Source: Galeruca laticollis
Lineage: Eukaryota; Arthropoda; Insecta; Coleoptera; Chrysomelidae
NCBI GenBank assembly: GCA_963921935.1
Contig: OY998180.1
Coordinates: 77,754,762 to 77,818,761, forward strand
Direction: 5' to 3'
DNA length: 64,000 nt
A program made the position numbers and the translations under genes. The notes below the pieces were generated by a model, which did no database searches, was not told the origin of the DNA, and saw only the letters and a list, made by a program, of their open reading frames with translations. The first letter of the stretch is position 1, and each line of letters starts with the position of its first letter. Below, piece by piece: positions 33,733 through 45,375 of this stretch.

Positions 33733-34141
33733 TGTAATGTTTTTCTTGTTTATTTAAATATTTTTTAACAAAACGGGTGGGATAAATTTATACTTACGGT
33801 ATATCTACTTACTTGATTTGTTTATACACTTATGCTTATTTTATGTACACACTTAATTCTAATTTATATTAAACACACTGTTCACAGTTCACTTTTATTG
33901 TTAATTTGTTCTGCTCCGTTGGCTATGAAATCAAACTGTAGACGGACTCGCCGCTGCTAGGTAGGATCTTATATAATAAAAACCACCTACTCGAACCTTC
34001 GGATTCGAGAAACTTCTAGTATGCGGATCGCAACAAACAATCTACCTTATTAGACATAGTCGGATTCAGGAACTACACACTCACATAACGTCGTCCGAAC
34101 CGGTTGAGCGTGCAACAAGTTTTCTGCGACATTTTGTTACA
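33733..34141 (-). repeat. probable solo LTR of a gypsy-type element
   Basis: Begins TGTAATG and ends TTGTTACA on the plus strand. On the minus strand it contains a TATATAAG box and then TTTATCCCACCCGTT and AAGAAAAACATTACA, which resemble the end of the LTR at 52305-52668. No internal gypsy sequence lies beside it and no target duplication was found. Confidence 0.55.
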
Positions 34142-34149
34142 ACATGATT

Positions 34150-35090
34150 AACGATAAATTCTTTTGGAAATTTTGGCTGTTTGATATGGTTTGATATGAG
34201 AGAGAAAAATTATCTTAACGATGATATTTTTCAGAAAAATTAGGAATGAGACTCAAAGTCATCTCAGGAATATTAAGGGACTAAGACCTTTGTTGTTGAT
34301 GATTAAATTATATCAAAGACAAACGTATTTATCTGCGACATCTACTTTATCTGTATAGATTTGCAGTTCAGTTTTTAAACACCTCAACTTGGCTACCAGA
34401 ATACCAAGGTACTGTTTAACTAAATAATAATCAGTTCTTAGATAATAAGTATTGAATATGTTTTGAGAGGATTGACTAATCACCAAACAGAACGAAGAGT
34501 GTTGAAGTGTGATTGACGGAATATTTTCATTCTCTGGTACTTTTAAAGTATTTGCTTCAAAGCGTTGATAAACATTTGAATAAGCATCGAATAGACATCA
34601 ATAAATTTGCTAGGCGGCACGGTGTAACTGAATTGATCTGATGAGAATTTCCGACATATTTCCCCGAACATATTTTCGTCCAAAATCGCATGCACATTAA
34701 CCGTATATTAAGAATAATTCCATTGCGACTAGAAGACGGAAAATTAAACCTTTTATGTCAGTGTTAGTGTATTTGTAATGTAATGTGCGTTCGGTATATG
34801 CTTAAAATAGGTTTCTTCCAAAAACATTCAACGAAAGATAGACGAACCTAGTTATTCATAAATCCATACTAAACACGATCAATCATTAAGTTTGGGGAGA
34901 AACTAATTTATACTTTTTTGGCAATGCTGCACTAGGCTCCACCTCAATACTTTCTCGCATGCTCGGCCTTAAATATTTGGTTGCCATGAGAAGATCGTTA
35001 TTAATACGTAAAGGTGAATTAATATTAGCAATTTGGCATATTAGGTAGGGAGAAGTAGATTGATCATCTGGTAAAATATTTAAATAAAAG
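34150..35090. other. AT-rich spacer, no gene recognised
   Basis: No motif, repeat boundary or convincing frame seen; the minus frame at 34886-35098 has no recognisable domain. Confidence 0.5.
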
Positions 35091-35094
35091 TTGT

Positions 35095-35190
35095 ACAATA
35101 TTTTATTAATAGATCTTTCTCATGTTCACAATTACCACCAATATCCAAGTTAAAGTCCCCAATTAGACTAATATATTTATATTTAGTTGG
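35095..35190 (-). pseudogene. possible endonuclease-motif fragment of a non-LTR element
   Basis: The minus strand reads KYKYISLIGDFNLDIGGN and then HEKDLLIKYC. GDFN is the hallmark of the APE-type endonuclease of non-LTR retrotransposons. The piece is tiny and stops surround it, so it is at most a relic. Confidence 0.35.
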
Positions 35191-36310
35191 AAAAAAGTAA
35201 GTAAATTGAAAACGAAGATCAATAGACGCAAATTGAAACACTATTCTCGTTTACCAACTCAACAGCGCAACATTTTGTCTATTGAACCAGACGAAAATTA
35301 GAACAGTCTACAGTTTTCAGATTGATAGTACCAAATATCGCAATACCTCCATGTTCACCTTTAGAGCAACAGTAAGACGAAAACAGTGAAAACCCAAAGA
35401 ATGTCAAACCTTTATACATCTAGTAATAAACTTATTTCAAGTACTTTATTATTCAAATTTTGAGCATTGATATGGAACACGGAGAACATATAGAATGGAA
35501 TTTATTGATCTCACATTATCAAATATTGACTTAAGACAGGTCAAATATGGACAAATTAAAAACTCTAGCAAATTTCTATATGCTGGTAAGGTATAGAGAA
35601 ATCTATATCTTGTGTCATGAGCATTTATATCACTATTCCGTAAATAATCACTTTTATTCCTATGAACTAATGTGATTAAATCCAATATATAAAGGCCGTA
35701 TACAGTTAAAATTCTCAAGTTGATAAAAACAGATCGCCAGGATCTACTAGTCTATATATTTTCAGCAAAAAATTTTAAAATATAATTTTTGAAATGTTTA
35801 TATTTTATTGAAGATTTACATATTTCATTAGGGGGAATAATCCATTCCTTACCTTTATGGAATATTTTTTTAAATTTTTCTACAGTATATGTGCAAAATC
35901 AGAAGGGAGTCAAATATATATCATCACTAACCTGTGTTTGTACCGGTAATTTCAACTTTGTGGCACGCAATGCACTTTGTCATTACACTTTTCTTCACCA
36001 AGTACGTTACAAACAATTCTAAATCGGAAAAAACTAAAAACAGCAAAAAACCTAAATCTATAAATTCGATTCATTTTTGCTAGCAAATAATATATGCATT
36101 CAATAGAAGGCGGCTTCAGAATTAAATGTCTTCTTGCGTTGTGAACAATTTAACTTTTAAATATGCACTAATTAGGGACCATGGGGATTGTTTTGTCCGT
36201 GTAAATAAACACAAATGGATATTTGACACATGAAACTATTGTTATTTAGTACAATGGGGCAACGTCGATGAAATGTTTATGTTTGGTCGCAGCTATTCGG
36301 ATCATAGGTA

Positions 36311-36521
36311 CAGTAGAAACGGTGAAGCTTTTCCATCACGTGACTTAGTTGACGATGCCTATTATTCAACACATACTATATATGGGTACTGCCTTCTTCT
36401 AATAACAGAAAAAGAGCGAAACTCAGTAAAAGCTTTTGTCGTATTGTTTTGATTAAGATCCATATACTCGTAGTTGATGTCGTATCAGTCACGTGATGGA
36501 AAAGACTCAGCGTTTCTACTG
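36311..36521. mobile_element. small MITE (211 bp)
   Basis: Ends CAGTAGAAACG and its complement, extending to imperfect inverted repeats of about 40 bp that share CTTTTCCATCACGTGACT. No coding capacity. No clear target duplication on the right side. Confidence 0.75.
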
Positions 36522-37237
36522 GAGTCTATCTTTAGTGGAATGTTTTTGGCTTCTTTTCAGTCAGTTTGTGAAGTAAGCCACACATTTGTTTGGACTATAC
36601 ATATTCCTCTTATAAAAAAGTTTGGGGGAAAATAGTAATTTGAAGTTTAACATCCTAAACAGGTCTGTAAAACTATGCAAGGGATGTAAACGATTCCGCA
36701 AAACGGGTGAAAATATCTCAATTTTTAATATATGCTTCCTCATTCTGCGGCATTGTGAATTTCTTCCTTTGTTTACGGTCCTAAGAAAAATAAATAAAGC
36801 TTTAGTATGGTATATCAAACAACTGTCGGTAAATAATAATCCTTGGTAACATATACTTTCGTCAGTCACTAGCCAACTTGAAAGAAAATACGTAAAATAA
36901 TTGTAGCATGTTTTGAGAGAGAATGTTCTTTACTTTCATATAAAGCTATTAACAGTAAAAAACACATTAAAATTGATATTAGAATCTTCCGAGTTCAGAC
37001 CGCATTGTTTTATGTTGTAAACTCGACATTTTGCCGGCTCTATAAGTGGCTTTTTCAGGAGAAAAAGGGAATACGTTTATGTCGAGACAACCGTAGCTAC
37101 CAAGTCCCAACAACCAGTCACAAACTTTCTGCAGTCGTCTTGAACGAACACTTTCAATTCAGGCACTAGTCAATCAAGTCAGAGCAGTTGAAGTTTGAGT
37201 TTTGTGTTAAGTTTGTTGAGGCTTGGTTGACTAATAC

Positions 37238-37274
37238 CAAAGTTTACAGAATAAATTTTATTCTGTAAACTTTG
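37238..37274. repeat. perfect 37-bp palindrome
   Basis: 18-base arms (CAAAGTTTACAGAATAAA and its complement) around one T. The flanks CTAATACC repeat on both sides. Nothing else is recognised in 36530-38440. Confidence 0.85.
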
Positions 37275-38448
37275 CTAATACCCAGACTATTTGTTCAGGC
37301 ATAGACGCGGTCTCAATCCATAAGTTTTTTCTTAAATTGACACTTTGTATTTCTGAAAAAAAATTCACAATTAATATAACATGCAGTAACGAAATGAGAA
37401 ATAAATTGTAATTAAACATTTAAATAGATTAGTTGCAAATCTTTAATAATTGAAAATAGAATTTCAAATACTAACTAACCCTCACTTTTCCCACGTAAAA
37501 TGGTATAAAAATTATACGAATATCTGAATTTCATAATTCTCGTTCTGCGTATTTGGTAATGCAAAAGATATTTTTTATTATATTATTTATTATATTTATG
37601 ACAAACGTAAACAAGAATAGAATATACACGCTTTCACACCCAACGTCAAACATACACCACGCGAGACGAGATTCACAAAAAGTAAGTGTAAGGTGTAGAA
37701 GGAAAATAGATTCCCTAGTACTAAACAAGTTAAGACACGTAACATTGCAACCGTTACATAAACGATTTCATAAGAAATGCTTGTCGTTATTTGTTATTCC
37801 CTATAACGTAACATGTAAATAGGAGGAAATAGCTTTCGTTTTCAAAGAAGTAGTAACAGACAAATATTTGTTAGAGCTAACGTAAATACAGTTACAAAGA
37901 CGTCAATTTAGAGGCAGTATAATAAAAATATAAACTTGGGAGACTTTTAAGCCTGTATTTGTTTATTAAACGTTGTACAAAAGAAAGCAACATAAAAACT
38001 TGACAAAATGGAAAAATTTCACCTGTCAGCGAAAACGTAAAATGGACTTCATATTTCATGAGGGAAATAATGACAAATTGGTAACAAGTAGAGTAAAGTT
38101 TTTATATCAATTCAAAAATAACATTGCCACGGTAAATTTTCAAAAAGACATCAGTATCTAGAATCATTATTTGGAGCTAGCTAAAATTATATAGTGAATC
38201 TAAAAACTTAACATTTCTTAGCTACAGGCAAGTGCTCTATTCTGTTTAAGAAATAAAACAATTTAAAATAAAAATGATAAAGGCAACTTTCTATAAACTG
38301 TATTACTTTTATAAAAGAATGTATTTGAAACAAGCATAAAAAAGATAGTTCTTTCATATAATCCTTAATAGTTATACCTTACCTTAGATACGTTATAAGT
38401 TATAAATATAAACTAAACTAGAGTAAACTATACTTAGGTGCAGATATT

Positions 38449-38780
38449 TTAATTATTGAAAGCGATTTTTTTTGCTTTTTTAATTGCGTTTTTTTTAATT
38501 AAATCTGTCATATCTAACACGTCGCAGATATCTTTCTCGATGCTTATCTTAGCTAAATTTGTATGCCTATTCTGGGTCATAGCAGATCTCAGATAGTTTT
38601 CAATTATTTTTAATTTTGAAAAAGATCTCTTATCATCAGCAACAGTGACAGGCATCGTTAAAAAAATCCGTAAAGCTACACATAAGCTGGGTAAAGTATT
38701 AATTAAATCATTAGTCACAAGGTACTCTAAAACCTCCTTCGCCGAAATTACATTGGGTTTATTACAAATATAATTACAGT
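38449..38780 (-). pseudogene. hAT transposase C-terminal dimerisation region
   Basis: The minus strand reads LPSLCVALRIFLTMPVTVAD, then RSFSKLKIIENYLRS and LAKISIEKDI. This is the C-terminal dimerisation region of ZMYM1-like hAT transposases (family: Pvt.A.aERsFSkLk.iK.ylRstm). ATG at 38718 is internal; upstream residues (AKEVLEYLVTND) continue to about 38760. The rest of that protein is absent here. Confidence 0.75.
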
Positions 38781-38963
38781 GCGCAAATCAACTGCCTCAA
38801 CATCCATTTTTTTGGTAGAAAAAACATTTCATTAATTTCTCTTAACCACTAGATACAGAATCTAAATTATTTAAAAAACCAAAATTACTATTAAACTCGA
38901 TTAACTCTCATTCGGGTTTGATACTACTACATCAACAATATAAAGATAATAAATAACTTTAAA

Positions 38964-39311
38964 ATGCAGCTTTGGAAATTCGACTGGTTCATCTCTATTC
39001 AAAATAAAAAAAAACTTCTTTTTCCTCGGTCTGACCAAACTTATAGCTGGAAAAATAGTTTCGCAATATATATCTTCAGCAATTTTTTTGCCTTGTTATG
39101 CATAGCTGTAAATCTATTGTCAGATCGTAATTCTTGGATTTTTTTTATTTCTGTCATTTTTACAACTTCGTATAAAATAATATTATATTTCTGCATGATT
39201 TTACTTACAATATTTATTTTTGATAAATTAATTCCAATGTTAAAATGTCATATACCTGGAAATGTTTTTGTCACTTTGACATCGATAAAAAAGTTGCATC
39301 CAATTTTATAG
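38964..39311 (+). CDS. unidentified small hydrophobic protein or exon
   Basis: 115 codons with two or three membrane-like segments (FAIYIFSNFFALLCIAVNLL, IFFISVIFTTSYKIILYFC, MILLTIFIFDKL). No family is certain. The look is like part of an insect chemosensory (gustatory-type) receptor, but AT-rich DNA often gives such frames by chance. No splice sites were defined. Confidence 0.25.
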   Translation: MQLWKFDWFISIQNKKKLLFPRSDQTYSWKNSFAIYIFSNFFALLCIAVNLLSDRNSWIFFISVIFTTSYKIILYFCMILLTIFIFDKLIPMLKCHIPGNVFVTLTSIKKLHPIL

Positions 39312-39489
39312 GATAAAAACTTCTCTTCCTCAATATCTAGTAAGCGGACGTCACTTTTACACAATGGCAATCTGTGTGATAGACAGTAATGGACGTAAAT
39401 CTTAAATCATAAAACTTTGCATTGTGTCCCAGCCTTATGTATACATTTTATGATAATATTGAATCTTCATGACGTAGTGCATTGTAGCG

Positions 39490-39587
39490 GTTCGAATAAT
39501 TCAAATTCGAACGACTTTATTCTTGTTAACAAAGATAAAATTGTCTGTTTCAACAATTAGATCTACTGTTGAAACTTACCATTTTAT
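39490..39587. promoter_or_regulatory. two inverted repeats upstream of recombinase gene 1
   Basis: GTTCGAAT-7-ATTCGAAC lies at 39490-39512. A 22-base-arm pair (GATAAAATTG...TTTCAACA with its complement) lies at about 39535-39587. They are about 140-230 bp before the first ATG of the Crypton-type gene. They may be recombinase or subterminal sites; this is inference. Confidence 0.45.
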
Positions 39588-39723
39588 CTCTGATCACAAG
39601 TATAAAGTTTGGTTATCTATAATTTCACAGCAATTAAGTGTTAACTGCAAAAAATGTCAATGAATAGTCTGTCAAATTTTTGAATTTTAAACATAGTGCT
39701 TTATTTTAAAACATTGTTAAAAA

Positions 39724-40019
39724 ATGAATCGGTTTGGAAATGTTTCAAATGAACAAATTACAAAAAATATTGAAAACTTAATACCCCAATTAACAAAAAA
39801 CACGAAATCATCTATATGGAGACAATTCATGGAATTTTGTCATGTTCGACAATATGAACTATCAGAAAAGACTACATTCAATAATTATGGGATATATTAA
39901 AAGATTGGGCTTTCAATATGAAAAAAAATAGGGAAGATTACAAAGAATATGCTGTTAAAACGATATGGAATTCAACTGCAAAAATAATGCAAGAAAAATA
40001 TTTTGAAGAATACAATATA
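39724..40019 (+). pseudogene. Crypton-type tyrosine recombinase, 5' part
   Basis: The ATG at 39724 opens MNRFGNVSNEQITKNIENL, then SSIWRQFMEFCHVRQYELSE. After a frameshift near 39885 comes LKDWAFNMKKNRED and IMQEKYFEEYN. This is the N-terminal (SAM-like) region of Crypton/DUF3504-type recombinases, which cut and rejoin DNA through a tyrosine. At 40019 the gene is cut by a non-LTR retrotransposon and resumes at 45376 with the overlapping residues EYNI. The insertion plus the frameshift make it inactive. Confidence 0.8.
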
Positions 40020-40269
40020 TTTTTTTATTCAGTTTAACGTGCTCGACAACTATGGCCATTTACACATTTATGATGAATTATACAATTTCTATGTATTATA
40101 AAATTACAATGGATTTACAATTATAATGGATTATAAGATTACAATGGATTTATTAATTGCAATGGATTATACGATTAAAGATAAAAGAAAGAGTAAACTA
40201 TAACAATTGTCAGAAATATGTCAAAATTATTTTTTGGTTCATATTTTGTTATAAAGTTGAATGCCCTTT

Positions 40270-43200
40270 AATATGATTTGAAGACCTTCGATATTTAGTT
40301 GCTGTCTTCTCATTGTATGCTGACGGCATTCAGTCAGGATATGTTTAACGGTCAGGAGGGATTGGCAGAATCGACACATTGGTTTAGCACGCACTTGTTG
40401 CCATTAGATAACCATGCCATTGCCACATGCTTTGTGTTATTCTCTTTATTTCCGATTTCATATCCTTGTAGATCTGGATGTTGGAAGAACCAGTAGTGGA
40501 TGTGGCAGATTTTTTTGCATAACTATCAGCGAGCTCACGCCTGTTATGCCGATGTGTGAAGGTATCCAGATGATAGTGACTGTTACACCCTGGGAGGAAA
40601 GATTTTGAGATGTATCATGTATCTTTTGTACAAGGAGATGGTCAGTGAATGCTGCTAAAGAGTCTGTACAAATGGCAATATTCTTATTTGTTGGAGTGAG
40701 GCTATTGAATGCTAAAAGTATGCTGAATAGTTCGCCGGTGTGGACACTGCAATGGGAGGGGATACGAGATGAGTTTACGAGGTTATAGGTAGTTGTGACA
40801 GAACAGCCTACACCAGTTTCGTTTTTTGAAGCGTCCGTGTATAGTACCAGATAATAATTGTTTGTTTGAATGATTTCCATAAAATTTTGGATTATTAGGT
40901 CCTTTGAGGTGTCATATTTGTCATAATTACTCAGGAAGGTATTTAAGCGAGGAATATGTTTATGCCGGGGGGGGGGTAATATGGAGTTGGAAACGGAAGT
41001 GTATGTGATAGGTTGATGTTGCTTATTATTGGCGAGAGAAGATGTGGGATAGATTTTAATTTTGATTGATTGGGTTGATTGTTTGGAATATTAGTAAGGA
41101 GAGCATGCGTAGGATTTGAGGGGTTCGATGCTGCTGATGCTGCATATGTAAGGGGAAGCTGTTGACGTCTCAGCCAGAGAGGTGCTTCATTAGCTTCGAT
41201 ATAAAGACTTTCTGCTGGGCTGGAGCGAAAGGCTCCTAGACACAAACGTATGGCAGTGTTATGCACACAGTTTAGTAGGTTTAAATATGTTTTGCTAGCA
41301 GACATGTAAATGAAACTAGCATAGTCAATTTTGAAGCGTATCAGGGCATTTACCCTTAATATCCATAATGTGCTGTTTCCAAGTGAGACGTGAGTCAAAA
41401 ATTAATCCTAGTATTTTACATTGTTCAATAACAGGAAGAGGGGAGTCATTAATTAGAATGCAAGGAGTTTGAGATGGAGGTAACCTGCTGAATTTCATAA
41501 CTTTAGATTTTTGAGGACATAGAGTTAAACCTAGGAGCTTCGTTCTGCTGTATAGTAGATTTACTGCATTTTGCAGCAATGAGCATATAGTGGGTGTACA
41601 TTTTTCATGGCAAAATATAATACTAGATCGTCAGCATATAGGGTGTGTTTGACAGGACTTGGGAAGTCTGAGCTAAGGTTATTCAGTGAAAGAATAAATA
41701 AAGTAGGACTTAGGACGGAGCCTTGAGGCACACCGTCTCTTTGAATGAAGGGAGAGGTGAGGATACCATTAACGGATACCTGGAACTTTCTGGTGGTTAA
41801 AAAGTTTTGAATGAAGGATAGAATGTTGCCTTGAACGCTGTATTGTTTTAATGTATTGATTATCGCTGTTCTGGATATTGTGTCAAAAGCTCCCTATATA
41901 TCAAAATGGCTGTGATCATGTTGTGTTTATCATTCAATGCATCAGCTATATGTGTTTGAAGAAGCACCAGATTATCGTTGGTAGAGCGGTGAGGTCTGAA
42001 GGCCGATTGGGCTTCAGAGATAATTTTATGTTTGATTAGAAACCACACGAGTCTTTTATTTATCATTTTTTCCATAAGTTTGAACATGGTGGAAGTCAAT
42101 GAGATGGGTCTATAAGATTGAGGTAATGATGAAGGATGGTCGGGTTTATTGATGGGCAGGATAATAGAGTTGAGCCATTGTTTAGGAAAAGTATGTGATG
42201 TCCAGATCCCGTTATAAATTTCAAGAAGTTTATAGAGGCATGATGTTGTAAGTTTTTTGAGAAAAATGTAGGGGAGGTCGTCGGGACCCGGGGCGGTGTT
42301 TTTGCAGGAATTGAGAGCAGATGATAGTTCTAAGTAGGTGAAAGAAGTATTCAAATAATTGATATCTTGTGTTAGAGTTATTGGTAGGGGGAGTGGTTGG
42401 AGGGTATTTGCACATAAAGTTGATAAAGAATTATTCTTGCTTTCAAATTTTTCTACAAAGCTTTGAACTAAACAGTTAGCAATTTGTAAGTTGTCAGTAA
42501 TTACTGAGACATTGCTTACTAGACTAGGAATATTGGGATTCGTTTTATTTGTATTTGTCGGATTTTTTTCCATACTTGACTTGGATTTGTATCTTTAGTC
42601 AAAGATGATACGTAGTTTTGCATTAAGATTTTTTGCTCTGTTTTATTATGAATTTGGATTTAGCTTTGGCTTTTTTCAGAAAGATTATGTTTTCTTGTGT
42701 TATGTTTCTGCGGAATTTTTTTAAGGCGATTTTGTATTGCTCAACAGCTTTTTCACATGAGGTATTCCACCAAGGTACAGTTTTATGGTTTTGCGAGGTA
42801 ACTGTCTTTCCAATGTGGGTTTCTGCAGCAGAAATTATTGCATGAGTGAATGCATTGGTAGAGTCATCGATGCTGTCATATATAGGTATTAAGGGTATAT
42901 GGGCTTCGGTTTGGGAGGTGTATCCTTCCCAGTTAGCTTTTTTAAAACGCCAAAAACTTCTAGTAGCGACTTGGTTGCAACTGTTCGTATTATTGGTAAT
43001 AATGATGGGAAAATGGTTGCTATCGTGCAAGTCATCCTCAGTAGACCACGTAAGTGAAGGTGCTGAATTAGGATCGCATATACTTAGATCAATGGCAGAG
43101 AATGTCCCAGAGGATATATTCAGATGTGTATCTGAACCAGTATTTAGTAGGCATGAGGTGGATATATTAAGTACATTTTCTACTGTTTTGCCTTTTCTAA

Positions 43201-43640
43201 ATGTTTGATTGGAGCCCCACATGGTATTATGGGCATTAAAATCGCCTACAAGAATATATGGAGAGGGTAGCTGATAGATAAGGTCTACCAGTTCTTCTTC
43301 TTTTAGAGGGTGGTCTGGAGGTATGTATATGCTACAAATTGTGGTTTTAAATGGGCACCAAGTAGTTACGGCAATGGCCTCAAGATTAGTATTAATCGGA
43401 ATATGAGTTGAATATAGGTTACTGGATACTAGTATTGACGTCCGTCCACTTGCTCGAGAGCAACTGGTACGGATGAAATGGTACCCTTCAAATTTTTTTA
43501 GATGAGGTTGATTAGTAAGCTTAGAATTGGTTTCCTGTAGGCATAAGATGTCAGGGTTAGTTTGTGAGATTAGGTGTTGATTCTCTCCAGGCGGGGAAAG
43601 AATCCGTCACAGTTCCATTGGACTGAAGTGAAGATGATTT
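40270..43640 (-). pseudogene. ORF2: endonuclease, reverse transcriptase, RNase H
   Basis: From about 43640 down: endonuclease QWNCDGFFPRLERI, LCLQETNSKL, VGDFNAHNTMWGS and DSNHFPII (the SDHxP-like site); reverse transcriptase with APGPDDLPY, SYRPISLTSTMFKL, EAQSAFRPHRST, GVPQGSVLSP and LYADDLVLYF; RNase H with YTDASK, HTGELFSI and CTDSLAAF; and a C-terminal CRFC...HILTEC motif ending near 40270. A TAG lies within the DI-x-GAFD motif near 41895, and frame changes occur near 43230, 42610 and 41390. The catalytic residues themselves remain readable, so decay is moderate. It cannot be translated as one protein. Confidence 0.88.
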
Positions 43641-43665
43641 AGAGAAAAGGAGAGGAAGGAGTTTA

Positions 43666-45067
43666 TCAGTTAGGAATCGAAGGAATTGGTGAGGTCATCC
43701 ACTGAGGTATCCGACGAGATACGTTTGCAATCTGATGAACCTTCTGGGTAATATTGAAATTAACATTTTTTGTAAACCAGTAATTCTTTAAGGAACTTTC
43801 ATTCATCTCTGAATGTATGAGTGAATAATCATTTAATAGAGCTGTGATATAAGAAGTGAAATTATAAGCTTCTTTCAAGGGGTCACTATGACCAAGAGAA
43901 TTTTGTAGGAAAGCAATAAGTTGTATTTCATCTAGCAAGAAAGAATCAGATGAATTTTCGTGGAGATTATGAATGGTTGTTAGGGCATTAGGGCTCAATT
44001 TGTTGTCTTGAGAGATGGAAGTCTTGGTTTTTTTCTTAGCATGTTTGGGAATATCTTGGGGTGCTGTAAATTTTGGTGTTTGTATTTCACTAGTCTCTTG
44101 TGCAGGTACGGGCGTTGAAACAGGTGAAAGTTCAAGAGGAGAATCAAGTTGACTCTCATTAGAGCGAATTCTTTTTTGACCAGATTGATGGGCTGAGTTA
44201 TATAAAAGGATATCAGATGATATTTCAGAATCAATTGTGGGTTTATCTTTAATGGGTTTGGGTGTAGGTTGTGAAGATGGAGTAGAGTGAGATGGATTAT
44301 GATTGGAGGAGGAGCTAGTAGAAGAGTTGGATAGCTGTTGTTGGATGTCAGGGGCATTGGATGCATTTGAGCAGGTATCGGCAGTATGTCCAGTTTGTTT
44401 GCAGAAAAACACTCTAGTCTATCAGTAGATATAAATATTCGATATTGCGTATTTTCATATGAGACTGGAAGAGATGTTTGAATATTAAAATTGTCACTGT
44501 CAGGTATTACGTAGGAGATTCGTCTAAAACTCATGATATGTGCATATGCATTAACGGTGGAACCACATTTTTCGAACGAAACTGGCGAGGCTAGTTCCAA
44601 GCCAAGTTCTTTGAGAGCTGATTCAATTACCGAATGAGGGATGGACGGACTTACATTGGAAATTAGGATTGGTTTAGCAGGAGTAATTAGTCTTCTAATT
44701 GGGACTGAAGTAGAGTTTATCACCACGATAGGATTTGATTTAAGGAGATCATCTACGATGGCGATAGAAGAAAGATATATGCAGATGCGATTATTTGAAA
44801 TTCTATATTTTTGGGTGAGACAATATTACCAATAGCTTTGATGTATTCAAAAAGAGCCGTGTTTGGAATTGAATGTATGATTATCGCTTGTTCTCTTTTG
44901 GGGAAGGATGGAGGAGGGGGTTTAGTGAGTGTTGCCGCTATGTACGATTTTGGATTTGAGGGGGTAATGACATTAGGTGCATTTGGATGAATGAATTGAG
45001 AAGAATATTTGACAAAATTATTATGAGATGATGTAGTTGGTTGGTGAGATAGGGTAGATAATGACAT
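43666..45067 (-). pseudogene. ORF1: gag-like RNA-binding protein with one CCHC knuckle
   Basis: Begins MSLSTLSHQPTTSSHNN at 45067. A middle region follows (ILISNVSPSIPHSVIESALKE, an RRM/esterase-like part of such ORF1s), then one CCHC knuckle CFFCKQTGHTADTC near 44400, then a Ser/Pro/Lys-rich tail to 43666. Frameshifts near 44790 and 44405 break it. ORF1 proteins bind the element RNA. ORF2 starts about 25 bp beyond its stop. Confidence 0.75.
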
Positions 45068-45375
45068 TTTGTGCGTGATTCTGGATACCAAAATTACTAC
45101 ACTAAAAGTGGTATTCCCGGTTTATCGGGGGAAGTAGGTGAGTAACAGTCACTTACCAACGAACGAAGATGTTACGCCACTGCTTATTTCTTGAATAGAT
45201 ACACTGGTAAAGTTTTTTATTGGCTGCCTCACAAGTTATTATCACATGCTTAATGCATTGTTAATTACAATCCAAAGAAACACGTAGCAAAAACTAATAA
45301 TAAATACTTAATTGCTGAATTTATTTAAATGACCTACTTGATCGATCTTTACTCGTCAGCCGCTGTAGTCGGAAT

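Larger units (their letters stand above)
40020..45375 (-). mobile_element. non-LTR retrotransposon with RNase H, inserted in the recombinase gene (5,356 bp)
   Basis: Flanked by the 12-bp duplication GAATACAATATA (40008-40019 and 45376-45387). At the low end a run of Ts right after the duplication is its poly(A) tail on the minus strand. It carries ORF1 (gag-like with CCHC) and ORF2 (endonuclease, reverse transcriptase, RNase H, C-terminal Cys motif). The RNase H points to an I/LOA/R1-like group rather than jockey itself. 45070-45375 is its 5' leader. The full length and target duplication show a single insertion event. Confidence 0.9.

Noticed and set aside
37553..37822. 89-codon frame with a Lys/Arg-rich end
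   Set aside because: No motif, and an overlapping opposite frame of similar quality; no support as a gene.
42633..43208. Plus-strand frames of 70 and 120 codons
   Set aside because: They are antisense to the non-LTR ORF2 endonuclease region.
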